Positions 1 through 8,475 are shown, counted from the stretch's first letter. The stretch: DNA of 64,000 nt from Kitasatospora sp. NBC_01250 (GCF_036226465.1 NZ_CP108476.1:6448001-6512000), one strand, 5' to 3'. Numbers and translations: made by a program. The notes: generated from the sequence alone by a model not told the origin.

Positions 1-380
1 GGCTTGCCCGTGGAGTGCCGCAGGCCCAGCCCGTACATGACATCCGGATTGCCGCCGCTCACGTCGGCGATCACCAGATCGGCTGCCAGCAGTTGCCGAC
101 AGACCTGCTCGGTGATCTCGCCGGTTCGGGAGATCTGATCGGACCGCACCGGTCCGATGCCGAGGCGGGCACAGGCCGGCTCCACGATCGTCTCGAAGAT
201 CAACAGCGCGCTCGCGCGAGCCTTTCGGGCGGGTGAGTCGATCTCGGTGCGCGGCTCCGCGGCCGGGCTGATGACGAAACAGCTCTGCGACTGGTCCGCC
301 GCGCGAATCCCGGGATCGGTGAACGGTCCGAGCCCTGTCGGTTGCGCGAGTGCGAGGGCGGACGAGGTGCCGGCGGTCAT
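1..380 (-). CDS. Nucleoside 2-deoxyribosyltransferase/TIR-like protein, N-terminal part (runs off left edge)
   Basis: Only the first ~126 codons are in the window. The ATG at 380 has a clean GGAGG ribosome-binding site 7 nt upstream. The protein carries the signature of a widespread nucleotide-processing fold: CFVISP at about residues 34-39, a charged helix, RSDQISRTGEIT near 80-91, then ADLVIADVSGGNPDVMYGLG near 98-118. Family members usually read NPNVFYELG at the last motif, where the Glu matches the catalytic Glu of nucleoside deoxyribosyltransferases; here it is Gly (codon GGG). Such domains are known as predicted effectors in bacterial conflict systems. The gene lies downstream of a class III cyclase-like gene in the same direction, which suggests an effector or sensor for a nucleotide signal. 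It could be a binding-only domain. The family call is from motif recognition; the function is inferred. Confidence 0.7.
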   Translation of the reverse strand, partial: MTAGTSSALALAQPTGLGPFTDPGIRAADQSQSCFVISPAAEPRTEIDSPARKARASALLIFETIVEPACARLGIGPVRSDQISRTGEITEQVCRQLLAADLVIADVSGGNPDVMYGLGLRHSTGK

Positions 381-493
381 ACGAAGTCCTCCAATGAGTC
401 TGGGTGTGAGGCACTGTCATGGCCGTTCGGGGCGATGCACGGTCCCCGGGCCAGCGCCACCACAGGTGACGCCGGGGACGCGGGGGACCGCCT

Positions 494-835
494 TCACGGG
501 TCGGTGTCTTCTGGGGAGTCGGGTGGTGCAGTGCCAGGGCCGATCGGGTCGACCAGCCGCCGCCACTGCGCACGCAGCTCGTGGAACAACTCTTGGAGGC
601 CGACGGCGAGGCCGTGCGCCGCGTGGGAGGTGCGACGTTCGCAGGAGTGCGGCGGATCGCACTGGCATGGGAGCTGGAAGGTGATAGTGACGTTGCCCGT
701 CAGGCCGTACACGGTCATGCCTTGCTGGACGGATTGCACCAGCTGCTGGTAGTGGCCGGTCGGGACGGAGTCCGGCGGGTGGTCGGCTGTCGTGGCAGCC
801 GGGCCCGGGGGCGGGGTGGCAGGAGGTGCTGTCAC
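494..835 (-). CDS. Small cyclase-linked protein of unknown function, Pro-rich N-terminus
   Basis: The GTG start overlaps the stop codon of the upstream cyclase-like gene (GTGA), so translation is probably coupled. The product is 113 residues. Residues 1-30 are rich in Pro, Ala and Thr. The middle contains a short segment, MTVYGLTGNVTITFQL, that resembles the end of the neighbouring cyclase-like protein (HSSTGDVTLSFTTTT), so the two may share a small beta-rich module. A Cys-rich CQCDPPHSC patch follows, then an amphipathic helix with VGLQELFHELRAQWRRL. I recognise no named family. Position between the cyclase-like gene and the deoxyribosyltransferase-like gene suggests a partner or adaptor in the same system. 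Confidence 0.65.
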   Translation of the reverse strand: MTAPPATPPPGPAATTADHPPDSVPTGHYQQLVQSVQQGMTVYGLTGNVTITFQLPCQCDPPHSCERRTSHAAHGLAVGLQELFHELRAQWRRLVDPIGPGTAPPDSPEDTDP

Positions 836-1692
836 TGGCGCTGTCCCTCGCGGTCCGTCGTAGTGGTGAACGAGAGGGTCACGTCCCCGGTGGAGCTGTG
901 TGCCAACGCCACTCCCTGGCCCACGTCCTGAACCGTGTTCGTCCGCATCCGGGCCCCGGGAGCCCGGGCGGGATCCTCGCCTGCTGGGAGCAGGCTCGTC
1001 ATCGCCGCCTCGGGCGGTGCACAGGGCGGGGTCGGCGGGAGGGTGAGCAGGCCGCCGGACGGGGCGGGTACGTAGATCCAGGCCGGTGCGTGAAACGTCT
1101 TGCCCGGCACGGTAGCGGTGATCTTGACGAACCGGTCCGGGTGCAGCGCACAGTACCCGGCGACCACGACGTCCTGGTACACGCGGTCCGAGACGATCGC
1201 CCCCAGGTGGGTCGCGTCCGGACTCGCCTCTGCCATGGCCCACTTGAGCATGCCGGCATCCACCAATCGGTGGGCCTCGTTGCGGGCCGTGCCGTAACCG
1301 TCGCTCGGCCCGCCCTCGGCAGGCAGCGGGCCGCACGCGATGGCGGCCCGCAGCCGCAACTGCCGACTGCCGGGCGTGGTGTTGTGGCGGGCGAGGCCCG
1401 CCTGAAGCTCGGGGAGGAACTGGTCCAGCAGCCCCGGAAGGTGCTTCGGCGAGCACCCGAAGACGAACCCGTCGCCGTTGTCGCGGAGAAACAGCTTGTT
1501 CTCCCGGACCGACTCAAGGCCGGCGCGGGAGAGCGCCTCGTCGGTCAATTCGCCGATCACCGTGGCGAATTCGGCCTGGATTGAACCCGGCTGCTGGGTG
1601 AACGCCTCTTGGTCCAGAACGACGACGCCGCGGTGGTCGGGCAGCGGCACGCCCAGGAACGTGCGGTCGCCGTGGGCAGGGTGGTTGGTCAT
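832..1692 (-). CDS. Class III nucleotidyl cyclase-like protein
   Basis: 286 residues; ATG preceded by AGGAGG. Residues 20-205 show the class III cyclase order: VVVLDQEAF (Asp27 in the first metal-site position), DNGDGFVFG (Asp74 in the second), LRLRAAIACG (to Gly121), GYGTARNEAHRLVD (Asn138 and Arg142 where cyclases have VNxAaR), and AIVSDRVYQD near 165-174. Both metal-binding acids are kept, so an active enzyme is plausible; which nucleotide it would cyclise cannot be read from the sequence. After a Pro-rich linker the C-terminus has a short TGDVTLSF segment also found in the next gene. Known relatives include the PycC cyclases of Pycsar immunity and signalling cyclases of actinobacteria. 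A divergent CRP-type regulator with an intact cyclic-nucleotide pocket sits 268 bp away and is the obvious candidate receiver. Confidence 0.72.
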   Translation of the reverse strand: MTNHPAHGDRTFLGVPLPDHRGVVVLDQEAFTQQPGSIQAEFATVIGELTDEALSRAGLESVRENKLFLRDNGDGFVFGCSPKHLPGLLDQFLPELQAGLARHNTTPGSRQLRLRAAIACGPLPAEGGPSDGYGTARNEAHRLVDAGMLKWAMAEASPDATHLGAIVSDRVYQDVVVAGYCALHPDRFVKITATVPGKTFHAPAWIYVPAPSGGLLTLPPTPPCAPPEAAMTSLLPAGEDPARAPGARMRTNTVQDVGQGVALAHSSTGDVTLSFTTTTDREGQRQ

Positions 1693-1959
1693 CGAGCCTC
1701 CTGAGCGCGTGCTGTCCCGGCCAGCAGTGGAGCCGGTCCGGCCGTCCGTTCTCGTCCTTCACGAGTGTGGGGCGGTGAGGGGCCGTGGCTTGGTGCCGTT
1801 GGCAGTACGGCGCGGGATCGAGGAGTGCTACGCGCGCGGTGAGAAGAGGTGAGGCTCGCCCGGAAGAGAGCCCGGAAGAGTAGCACCGGAGAGTGAAATC
1901 AGTCCGAAGATCCGTCAACACCCTTCGAATCAACGGGTCATGGGTAGGAGTGTCATATC
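1693..1959. promoter_or_regulatory. Divergent promoter region between cyclase-like and CRP-like genes
   Basis: No gene is visible here. The cyclase-like gene has AGGAGG just inside the left end. Near the right end GTAGGAG (1943-1949) lies about 10 nt before TTG 1960, and CATATCTT (1954-1961) could be a -10 box for a leaderless transcript starting at ATG 1969. An imperfect inverted repeat, GATCCGT and ACGGGTC (about 1910 and 1933), lies just upstream and could be an operator for the CRP-like protein. The operator assignment is inference only. Confidence 0.4.
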
Positions 1960-2661
1960 TTGCTGGGCATGTACGACAGTGGGAATGGACGTCGCGCCCT
2001 CCCGGAGGGCACAACCTTTCGGAGCCTGATGGGTGGTTGGTGGAAGGAAATGACCGACGGATGGCGGTCCAAGGTGCTCGAACCAGGCGATCCGTTGATC
2101 CGCCAGGGCTCCCTCTCGAACGAGGTCTTCGTGGTGCAGCACGGCGCCCTCAGGATCGAGCGGTGGGAGGACGATCGCGACCAGCCGGCGGTGCTGGCTT
2201 TCCGGGCCAGCGATGACCTGGTCGGGGAGACGCCCATGATCGAGCCGGAAGCACCGAGGACAGCCCAGGTCGTTGCGCACACACGGGTGGTAGTACTGGT
2301 CGGGCAAGCTGAACGCCTCAACCGTTTTCTGGCACTCAAGAAGGCTGAGCGTCTGCTGACCAAGTACCTCGCCCACCGAGCGTACGAGATGTCAGTGGTC
2401 CAGGGGCGCGGGGACGCGGAAGTCCGGCTGGCCACCCTGGTGCGGCCGCTCGTCCGCGACGAACTCCGTAAGACCGGCAGCCGGACCGGTCAGGTGGTAC
2501 TGAAGGTCAGCCGGGATCATCTGGCTCAGGGGCTCCAGCTAGGGCACCGCAGGGCCCGGGGACTGCTGGACGACCTCTGGATCGGGCGCTTCCACAGCAA
2601 GGGGATGCTGACAATCGACCTGGCACGGTGGGCGGAGCGCGTGTCCGGACTGCGCGGCTGA
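1960..2661 (+). CDS. CRP/FNR-family transcriptional regulator with cyclic-nucleotide-binding domain
   Basis: 233 residues from TTG 1960 (GTAGGAG upstream); ATG 1969 is the alternative start. Residues 36-125 form a cyclic-nucleotide-binding beta roll. Its phosphate-binding cassette reads DLVGETPMIEPEAPRTAQVV, with Glu90 and the Arg100-Thr101 pair where CRP has the GE...PRxA contacts, so ligand binding looks preserved. A dimer helix follows around 125-150. The C-terminal winged helix (about 175-225) has the helix-turn-helix VSRDHLAQGLQLGHRRARGLL. It is divergent from the class III cyclase-like gene and likely senses that enzyme's product. Whether it regulates transcription of the cyclase cluster or acts more widely is not shown by the sequence. 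Confidence 0.85.
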   Translation: MLGMYDSGNGRRALPEGTTFRSLMGGWWKEMTDGWRSKVLEPGDPLIRQGSLSNEVFVVQHGALRIERWEDDRDQPAVLAFRASDDLVGETPMIEPEAPRTAQVVAHTRVVVLVGQAERLNRFLALKKAERLLTKYLAHRAYEMSVVQGRGDAEVRLATLVRPLVRDELRKTGSRTGQVVLKVSRDHLAQGLQLGHRRARGLLDDLWIGRFHSKGMLTIDLARWAERVSGLRG

Positions 2662-2692
2662 CTCACACGCCTTGACCTGACCGGGCTGCCGA

Positions 2693-3097
2693 TCAGCCTG
2701 AGGCGACGAAGGCGGCGCACGCCTCGAACCCGTGGTGCCAGGCCTGGTCCATCAGGTAGGCGCCGTTCAACCCGCCGTCCGCGAGGTCGACGAAGCGGCC
2801 GCCCTTGGTGGCACGGGCTAGTCGGCGCAGTATCTCGCGACGGTCGGCCGCGAAGTGGCTGGCGGCAGAGAGGAGAAGCGCGACCGCGATGCGGGAGGGC
2901 CGCAGCCCGAGCACGAGGGCCCGGTTCGCGAACAGCAGGGCAGCGGCCTGCGTCGCCGTGTAGGACACCACGTGGGCGGTACAGGCCCGGCGGCCGGCTG
3001 CTCCGGACTGCCCTGGTACACCGTCCCGCTGAGCTTTGGTGGCGGCCTGGTGGTCGGTCTGGATCCAGTTTGTTGCTGCTTTCTTGGCGTGTCTCAC
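2693..3097 (-). CDS. DUF3307-like small membrane protein, N-terminally shortened
   Basis: 134 residues. It shares landmarks with the intact-looking paralogue at 10571-11050: TDHQAATK against SDHQAANK, ACTAHV against ACLAHV, AASHFAADRR against AASHAVLDRR, and GLNGAYLMDQAWHH against GLNGMYLADQALHA. The family is common in Streptomyces accessory regions. The first membrane helix and the HxVADHW segment seen in complete members are missing; the protein begins only a few residues before the TDHQ motif. The 5' end abuts the start of the recombinase cassette, which suggests the gene was cut when that cassette arrived. It may still be translated from ATG 3097, but no good ribosome-binding site is visible. 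The family name is a resemblance, the function unknown. Confidence 0.55.
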   Translation of the reverse strand: MRHAKKAATNWIQTDHQAATKAQRDGVPGQSGAAGRRACTAHVVSYTATQAAALLFANRALVLGLRPSRIAVALLLSAASHFAADRREILRRLARATKGGRFVDLADGGLNGAYLMDQAWHHGFEACAAFVASG

Positions 3098-3116
3098 ATT
3101 CCTCAGCTCCCGTTGG

Positions 3117-4598
3117 ATGGGCGTGGGGTTAGCAGTTGATGAGGGTCGTGTCGCGGGCCTACCGTCCCGCCGTGTGTTGGTGCACTACTTCTCTGCCGAG
3201 GGCTGGCAGTCCTGGGGGCTTGGCGGTCAGCCGCTGATCCCTGAGCGGATGCCGGTACTTCTCGATGACGACTTCGCGTTCGAGGACGAGGACGGTCCGC
3301 GGGCGACGCGGGCGGTGAACGCGTGGCTGCGGACGCTGCCGTCGAGCGGGGCCCCTTCGCCGAACTCGTGGCGGGCGTACGCGCTGGCGGCTCGGGACTG
3401 GCTGGTTCACCTGCGACGACACCGTGTCGAGGTGTTCGGCGCCCGGGAGGACCTGGTCGCCGCTCTCGGCACGTACGCGGACCGTCGGCTGTCGGGACCG
3501 CTGAACGAACGGCTGGACTCCTCGTCCTGGGAGCTGCAGATCACCGCGCTCAGCCGGTTCTACAGCTGGGCCGGCAGCGAGGGGCTGGCGACAGCGGTGC
3601 CCTTCACGGTGGCCGTCGGCAAGCGGATGGTGCAGGGCCGGCTGGTGGAGACCGAACGGAACCAGGCTCGGATGCGAAGGCCGAAGCCGCATGTGACGGT
3701 GCAGTACCTGGAGGCGGACTTCGCTGATCTCTTCCGCTACGGCCTGGCCGGCCTGGGCCCGGACGGGTTGGAGGACGCGACGTTCCGCGGACGCTTCCCA
3801 GGCCGGAACGCGGCGATGGGCGGCCTGGTGCTGGGCACCGGGATGCGGAGCCGGGAGTTCACCTACCTGCTGGTCCACGAGGTTCCGCCGCTGCCCGCTG
3901 AGCCAACCGAGGTGCCGATCCCCTGGGCGGTTCCGCAGCTGGGAGCCAAGGGCCGCAAGTTCCGCACGACGTGGATCGACTACCCCGCACCGGCGGCGGT
4001 GCACTCCTACGCCGCTCTCGACCGGGAGATGTCGCGCGGCTCGTGGAGGCCGAAGAACCCGCTGGTCGCGGAGGACGCGGACTTCTACGGCGGCCGGATC
4101 AACGGCCGACGAACGACCTGGTCGGCCCTTCGGCCGGAGGAACGCCTGCGGCTGGTCGGCCCGGAAGGCGGCTCCCTGCTGCTGGCACTGAGCTACGACG
4201 GCCGGCCCTTCGTGGACTGGGGAACGCTGTTCCGCCGAACGGCCCGCCGAATCCGCGGCCGCTTCGAGCCGCGGTTCCCGGACGTCGCCCCGCACCGGTG
4301 CCGGCACACCTTCGCGATGGCCACGCTGGAGAAGCTGGTGGAGGGCCACTACCGGCAGGCCGCCCAACTCGCGGCAGCCACCGGCGATGCCTCGGGCTTG
4401 GCGCTCTACCTGTTGAAAGCCGATCCTCTGTTGATCCTGCGCGACCTGCTCGGGCACTCCAGCGTGGTCACCACGGAGGTCTACCTCAAGCGGCTGGACG
4501 TGCACCGGATCTACCGCGCGGCCTGGGAGAACGCTCACGGGGCCATCACCCCGGCCGTGCTCGCCGAGGCCGACTCCGAGTTCGAGGAGGACTTCTGA
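3117..4598 (+). CDS. Tyrosine recombinase/integrase, first of trio
   Basis: About 493 residues from ATG 3117; no convincing ribosome-binding site marks the start, and an upstream in-frame start at 3036 would give 520 residues. Catalytic features are complete: Arg I in GTGMRSREFTYLL, the HxxR box in PHRCRHTFAM, and the final His and Tyr in LGHSSVVTTEVYL. The N-terminal half has the helical core-binding domain typical of site-specific recombinases. It breaks and rejoins DNA through a 3'-phosphotyrosyl link. The stop overlaps the ATG of the next recombinase by one base (TGATG). This is the TnpA/RitA-like member and is likely the strand-exchange enzyme of the cassette. Confidence 0.85.
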   Translation: MGVGLAVDEGRVAGLPSRRVLVHYFSAEGWQSWGLGGQPLIPERMPVLLDDDFAFEDEDGPRATRAVNAWLRTLPSSGAPSPNSWRAYALAARDWLVHLRRHRVEVFGAREDLVAALGTYADRRLSGPLNERLDSSSWELQITALSRFYSWAGSEGLATAVPFTVAVGKRMVQGRLVETERNQARMRRPKPHVTVQYLEADFADLFRYGLAGLGPDGLEDATFRGRFPGRNAAMGGLVLGTGMRSREFTYLLVHEVPPLPAEPTEVPIPWAVPQLGAKGRKFRTTWIDYPAPAAVHSYAALDREMSRGSWRPKNPLVAEDADFYGGRINGRRTTWSALRPEERLRLVGPEGGSLLLALSYDGRPFVDWGTLFRRTARRIRGRFEPRFPDVAPHRCRHTFAMATLEKLVEGHYRQAAQLAAATGDASGLALYLLKADPLLILRDLLGHSSVVTTEVYLKRLDVHRIYRAAWENAHGAITPAVLAEADSEFEEDF

Positions 4599-6298
4599 TG
4601 CCGGCCGAAGTGATCGACGAGCCGCTCGCGCTGAAAGTGTCCCTTCCCGGCGAAGAGCCGTGCGTGATCGAGATCGGTGACCTGCCGAACGCCCGGCTGG
4701 CCGCCGACCTGGCCGAAGGCCTCGCTGCCTCGGTCCACCCCCACGGGCCGCTCAGCAAGCGGACCACGGTCCTGAGCTTCCTCTACTCCCTGCGGCGGAT
4801 GGTCCGTGAACTGGCCGAGGACGGCTTCCAGGGTTCCGCCGCCGAGCTGACCCGGGCGATGCTCGGCTCCTTCTGGCTGCGCTCGCACTACCTGGTCGAA
4901 TACCGCACCCGCACAATCCTGCGGGCCCTCGACCAGCATCACCAACTGCTCGACGAGCCGGTCCGGCAGATGGTGTTCGGCACCAACTACACACGCCCTG
5001 TGGTCAACGGTCCGCTGCAGCCCTACGAGCCGGCCGAGTGGAACCGGGTCATCGACCTCTGCAAACGCGAGGTACGCCGCCTCGACAACGTGCACCAAGC
5101 CATGGTCGCGCTCGCCGAGAGCGGGCAGGACCCGGCGGTCGGCGGCTGGAACGAGGCGAACGGGGCCTGGCTGCTGCTGCGGACCGGTCCGGTCCGGTCG
5201 GCTGTGGTTGCCGAGCACATGGGCCTGACGGAGCAGGAGTTCAAGGGAAGGTATCGCGGCATCCGCCGTGTCCGCGACGCGCTGTTCCCTTCCCACGACC
5301 AGGCGGTTCCCTACGTGCTGCTGCTGGCAGCGTGGACCGGCATCGTCCCGGACGGACTGACCGGCCTGGAGGTCTCCGGCATCCGGTGGGCCGGACGGCA
5401 GGCGACCCTCCTCTCCTACACCAAGGGCCGCACCGCCGACGAGAGCCTGGTGCTCCCGGCCCGGGCATCGCGGCTGCTGGAGCGATGGCAGGCGCACAGC
5501 GCGCTGCTGCGCGGGCGCGTCCCGGCCGAACTGGCCGTGCACTTCTGGCTGGTGACCTTGCAGGGTCTGCCGGGACGGGCCACCTTCGCCAACCACGTGC
5601 TGCGCAAGTGGGTCAAGGACCACGACCTGCACTCCGAAGCTGGAGCGCCGCTCTGGATCGACCGGCGACGGTTGAGAACGACCTTCATCGCCGAGCGCGG
5701 CCAGCGCCAGTGGTCGCTGCGGGCCACGATCGACCCGAACCACTCCCCGCAGGTCGAGGGAGACCACTACCTGGCAGCCTCGACCCCGGCTCAGAAGGCC
5801 GTCGTCGGAGAGATCGCCCGGGACGCGCAGGGCGACCTGCTGCGGCGCGCGAGCACGCCCGTGGTCGTCGACGAGGCCGTTACCGCCGCCCGCCTGCCGG
5901 AGGAAGTGCGGCGCCTGGGCCTGGACGAAGGCGTGCTCGCCGAACTGCTCTCGGGCGAGAGGGACGTGTTCAGCGGGGCCTGCTCCGACCAGCTCGCCGG
6001 GCTGCACGGCCCGAAAGGCAAGCCGTGCCCGGCCCGGCCATGGGTCTGCCTGCTCTGCCCGCTGGCGCTGTTCGCCCCACGTCACCTGCCCAACCTGCTC
6101 CGGCTGAAGGCCTACTTCGCCCGACAGTTCCGTCAGATGCCGCACGAGCAGTTCGCCGCGACCCTCGCCCCGTACGCCCGCCGGCTCTCCGCCGAGATCC
6201 TGCCGCGCTTCGAGAAAGCCGCCATCGAGGCCGCTCACGGCGAGGTCCACGACGATGACGCGGAACTGCCGCTGCGAGCCGAGGAGATGACATCGTGA
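4598..6298 (+). CDS. Tyrosine recombinase-like protein, second of trio, degenerate active site
   Basis: 566 residues; ATG overlaps the previous stop. It aligns in layout with the middle protein of Tn554-like trios. In the place of Arg I there is TGIVPDGLTGLEV without an Arg. The HxxR box reads DRRRLRTTF, with Arg instead of His. A possible nucleophile Tyr lies in HSPQVEGDHYL. The C-terminal ~150 residues include CPARPWVCLLCPLALF, a Cys-rich motif that could bind zinc and that I associate with this subgroup. It may act as a structural or accessory recombinase rather than a catalyst. Its stop overlaps the GTG of the third recombinase (GTGA), which points to coupled translation. Confidence 0.75.
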   Translation: MPAEVIDEPLALKVSLPGEEPCVIEIGDLPNARLAADLAEGLAASVHPHGPLSKRTTVLSFLYSLRRMVRELAEDGFQGSAAELTRAMLGSFWLRSHYLVEYRTRTILRALDQHHQLLDEPVRQMVFGTNYTRPVVNGPLQPYEPAEWNRVIDLCKREVRRLDNVHQAMVALAESGQDPAVGGWNEANGAWLLLRTGPVRSAVVAEHMGLTEQEFKGRYRGIRRVRDALFPSHDQAVPYVLLLAAWTGIVPDGLTGLEVSGIRWAGRQATLLSYTKGRTADESLVLPARASRLLERWQAHSALLRGRVPAELAVHFWLVTLQGLPGRATFANHVLRKWVKDHDLHSEAGAPLWIDRRRLRTTFIAERGQRQWSLRATIDPNHSPQVEGDHYLAASTPAQKAVVGEIARDAQGDLLRRASTPVVVDEAVTAARLPEEVRRLGLDEGVLAELLSGERDVFSGACSDQLAGLHGPKGKPCPARPWVCLLCPLALFAPRHLPNLLRLKAYFARQFRQMPHEQFAATLAPYARRLSAEILPRFEKAAIEAAHGEVHDDDAELPLRAEEMTS

Positions 6299-8475
6299 GT
6301 GCCCTCCCCGTCCCGGCCGGGCAGCCCCGCAGGTCGGTGTTCGCCGGGGCGGACATCGCGACCACCGCCCGGCTCTCCTGGCTCGACGGCCACCCCCGGC
6401 CCCGCTTCGAGGACGACGTGTGGTCGCTCACCGGCTGGGCCGACGCCCCGGTCCAGATGTCGCTGGCGGAGAAGACCTGGCCGTTCGAGCGCATCCTCCA
6501 TTCGGGCTGGCGCGTGGTCGCCAAGGAGCTCGCCCTCGCTTGGGTCGCCAGCCAGGACGAACGCGTGCTCGCCGTGCCGCAGGCCCGCCGCGTCCCGCGT
6601 CACCCCCGGACGGTCCAGGCCCGGCTCTACCACCTCACCTTCTGGCTGAACTGGCTGGCCGAACGCCGGGTCAGCTCGCTCGCCGCCGTCACCCAGGACC
6701 ACTGCGAGGCCTTCCTGCGCGAGTACGGCGTCGTGCGGGACAAGGAGACCGGCGCAGTCCTGCGGGACAAGCTCGGGAGCTCGCTGCGGTCGGTGGTGTC
6801 GGGGATGCAGGACATCGCCGACTACGGCGAGCTGCTGTCCGCCGACCGCCACCGGCCCGGGTTCCGCCCCTGGGGAGACAGGACGCCCGGGCAGGTCACC
6901 GGTGCCCCGACACGCCCTCATATCGTGATCAAGACCGCGCCGCTGGACGACACCGTCCTCGGCCCGCTGCTGACCGCGTGCCTGCACCTGGTCGACGTGC
7001 TCGGCCCCCACATCGTTGGCCTGCGGGCCGCACTGCGGGCCGAGCGCCTGGCCCGCCAGCAGATCGAATGGAACCGGAACCTCAACGACGCCGGCCTGCT
7101 CGCCTCGCTCGTCGAGGAGCACCTGCGGGCCGCCGAGCCGCTGCCCAAGATCGAGACGTGGCAGGTGGCCAAGCGCCTGCGGCGCGGATGGGACCGCCAC
7201 GACCCGTTGCTGGACTTCAACTTCCAGCACCTGCTGCGGCCGATCGGGCACCGGGACGTCGGCAAGCGCCTCCTGGCCAGGGCCCGGCCGATGCTGGAGG
7301 AGGCGGTCGCCGAAGTCGGCACCGAGTACGTGTGGTGCCGCAACGGAGTTGAGGTCCCTCGCGCGGACACCGGCGAGATGGTCCCGTGGTCGCTCCCCCT
7401 GTCCCATATTTTCGCCGACTCGCTGGTCCGGGTCGCCGGCCACGCCTGCGTGGTCGCCACCTCGGCGCTGACCGGGATGCGCTCCAGCGAGCTGATGGAG
7501 CTGGTCGTCGGCTGCCGCCGCACGGACCGCGACGACGACACCGGCCTGGCCCGCCACCGCCTCGTTGGCAAGGTCATCAAGGCCCGCCGCTGGGGAGGCG
7601 AGCCCGACGAGTGGGTCGTCATCGAGGAGGTCGTCCGCGTCATCGCCCTGGCAGAGCAGCTCACCGACGCCGAGCCCGGGCAGCTTCTGTTCGGCCACTT
7701 CAACGGCTTCGAGGGCAGAGGGCCGATGACCTGGCTGCGGAAGTGGGTCGCCTCGCCGGCCGGACAGCGGCTCGGCCTGGAACCGATCCCGGAGGTGGCG
7801 GTGCACCCCCGACGTCTGCGGCGGACGCTGTCCGTGGAGATGGCGGCCCGCCCAGGAGGCCTCTTCGCCACCAAGGTCCACTTCAAGCACCTCTCCGTGG
7901 CCACCAGCGAGGGATACGCAGGCCGCCCCGGAGGCGCCCAGGCCGTCTTCCACCACGAGTGGAAGACGGCGGAGGCGAAGGAGAAGCTCAACCGGACCGT
8001 CGAGTCCTTCCGCCAGTACCAAGAAGGCCAGCTCCCGGCCGGCCCCGGGGCCGACGCCCTGCTGGCCACCTTCCGCTCCGTCGAGAACGAGCTCGAGCAG
8101 CACGATCCGGGCCCGGCGAAGGTGGTCACCGACCGCCAAGTCGAACTGCTGTTGAAGCGGAAGGCCTCGGCGCTGCACCTCTCCGCGGCGAACTACTGCT
8201 GGTTCGAAGACCCGGCGAAGGCGTTGTGCCTCAAGCTCGCCGGCACCAAGACCGCAGCGGCCCCGCTGACCGGGCTGTGCGACAGCAGCCGCTGTCCGCA
8301 GGCCACTCATCACCTCATCCACCGTCCCGTCTGGCAGGCCGCCGCGACCAATGGCGCCGAGCTGCTGGCCAGCCCCCGCGTCCCGGCCGGGGAGAAGAGC
8401 CGGCTGCGGGCCGAGCTCGACCGCTCGAAGCGGATCCTCGAAGAGATCGACAAGGCATCCGGAAAGGCCGAATGA
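6295..8475 (+). CDS. Tyrosine recombinase/integrase, third of trio
   Basis: 726 residues from GTG 6295. The catalytic set is present: Arg I in TGMRSSELMEL, the box VHPRRLRRTL with His and Arg, and the terminal Tyr in HLSVATSEGYAGR. The long N-terminal domain (about 440 residues) is typical of the large member of such trios. The last ~100 residues carry a Cys/His patch (CLKLAGTKTA...CDSSRCPQATHH), probably zinc binding. It likely cooperates with the first recombinase in excision or integration. One base separates its stop from the ATG of the small helper gene. Confidence 0.82.
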   Translation: MSALPVPAGQPRRSVFAGADIATTARLSWLDGHPRPRFEDDVWSLTGWADAPVQMSLAEKTWPFERILHSGWRVVAKELALAWVASQDERVLAVPQARRVPRHPRTVQARLYHLTFWLNWLAERRVSSLAAVTQDHCEAFLREYGVVRDKETGAVLRDKLGSSLRSVVSGMQDIADYGELLSADRHRPGFRPWGDRTPGQVTGAPTRPHIVIKTAPLDDTVLGPLLTACLHLVDVLGPHIVGLRAALRAERLARQQIEWNRNLNDAGLLASLVEEHLRAAEPLPKIETWQVAKRLRRGWDRHDPLLDFNFQHLLRPIGHRDVGKRLLARARPMLEEAVAEVGTEYVWCRNGVEVPRADTGEMVPWSLPLSHIFADSLVRVAGHACVVATSALTGMRSSELMELVVGCRRTDRDDDTGLARHRLVGKVIKARRWGGEPDEWVVIEEVVRVIALAEQLTDAEPGQLLFGHFNGFEGRGPMTWLRKWVASPAGQRLGLEPIPEVAVHPRRLRRTLSVEMAARPGGLFATKVHFKHLSVATSEGYAGRPGGAQAVFHHEWKTAEAKEKLNRTVESFRQYQEGQLPAGPGADALLATFRSVENELEQHDPGPAKVVTDRQVELLLKRKASALHLSAANYCWFEDPAKALCLKLAGTKTAAAPLTGLCDSSRCPQATHHLIHRPVWQAAATNGAELLASPRVPAGEKSRLRAELDRSKRILEEIDKASGKAE

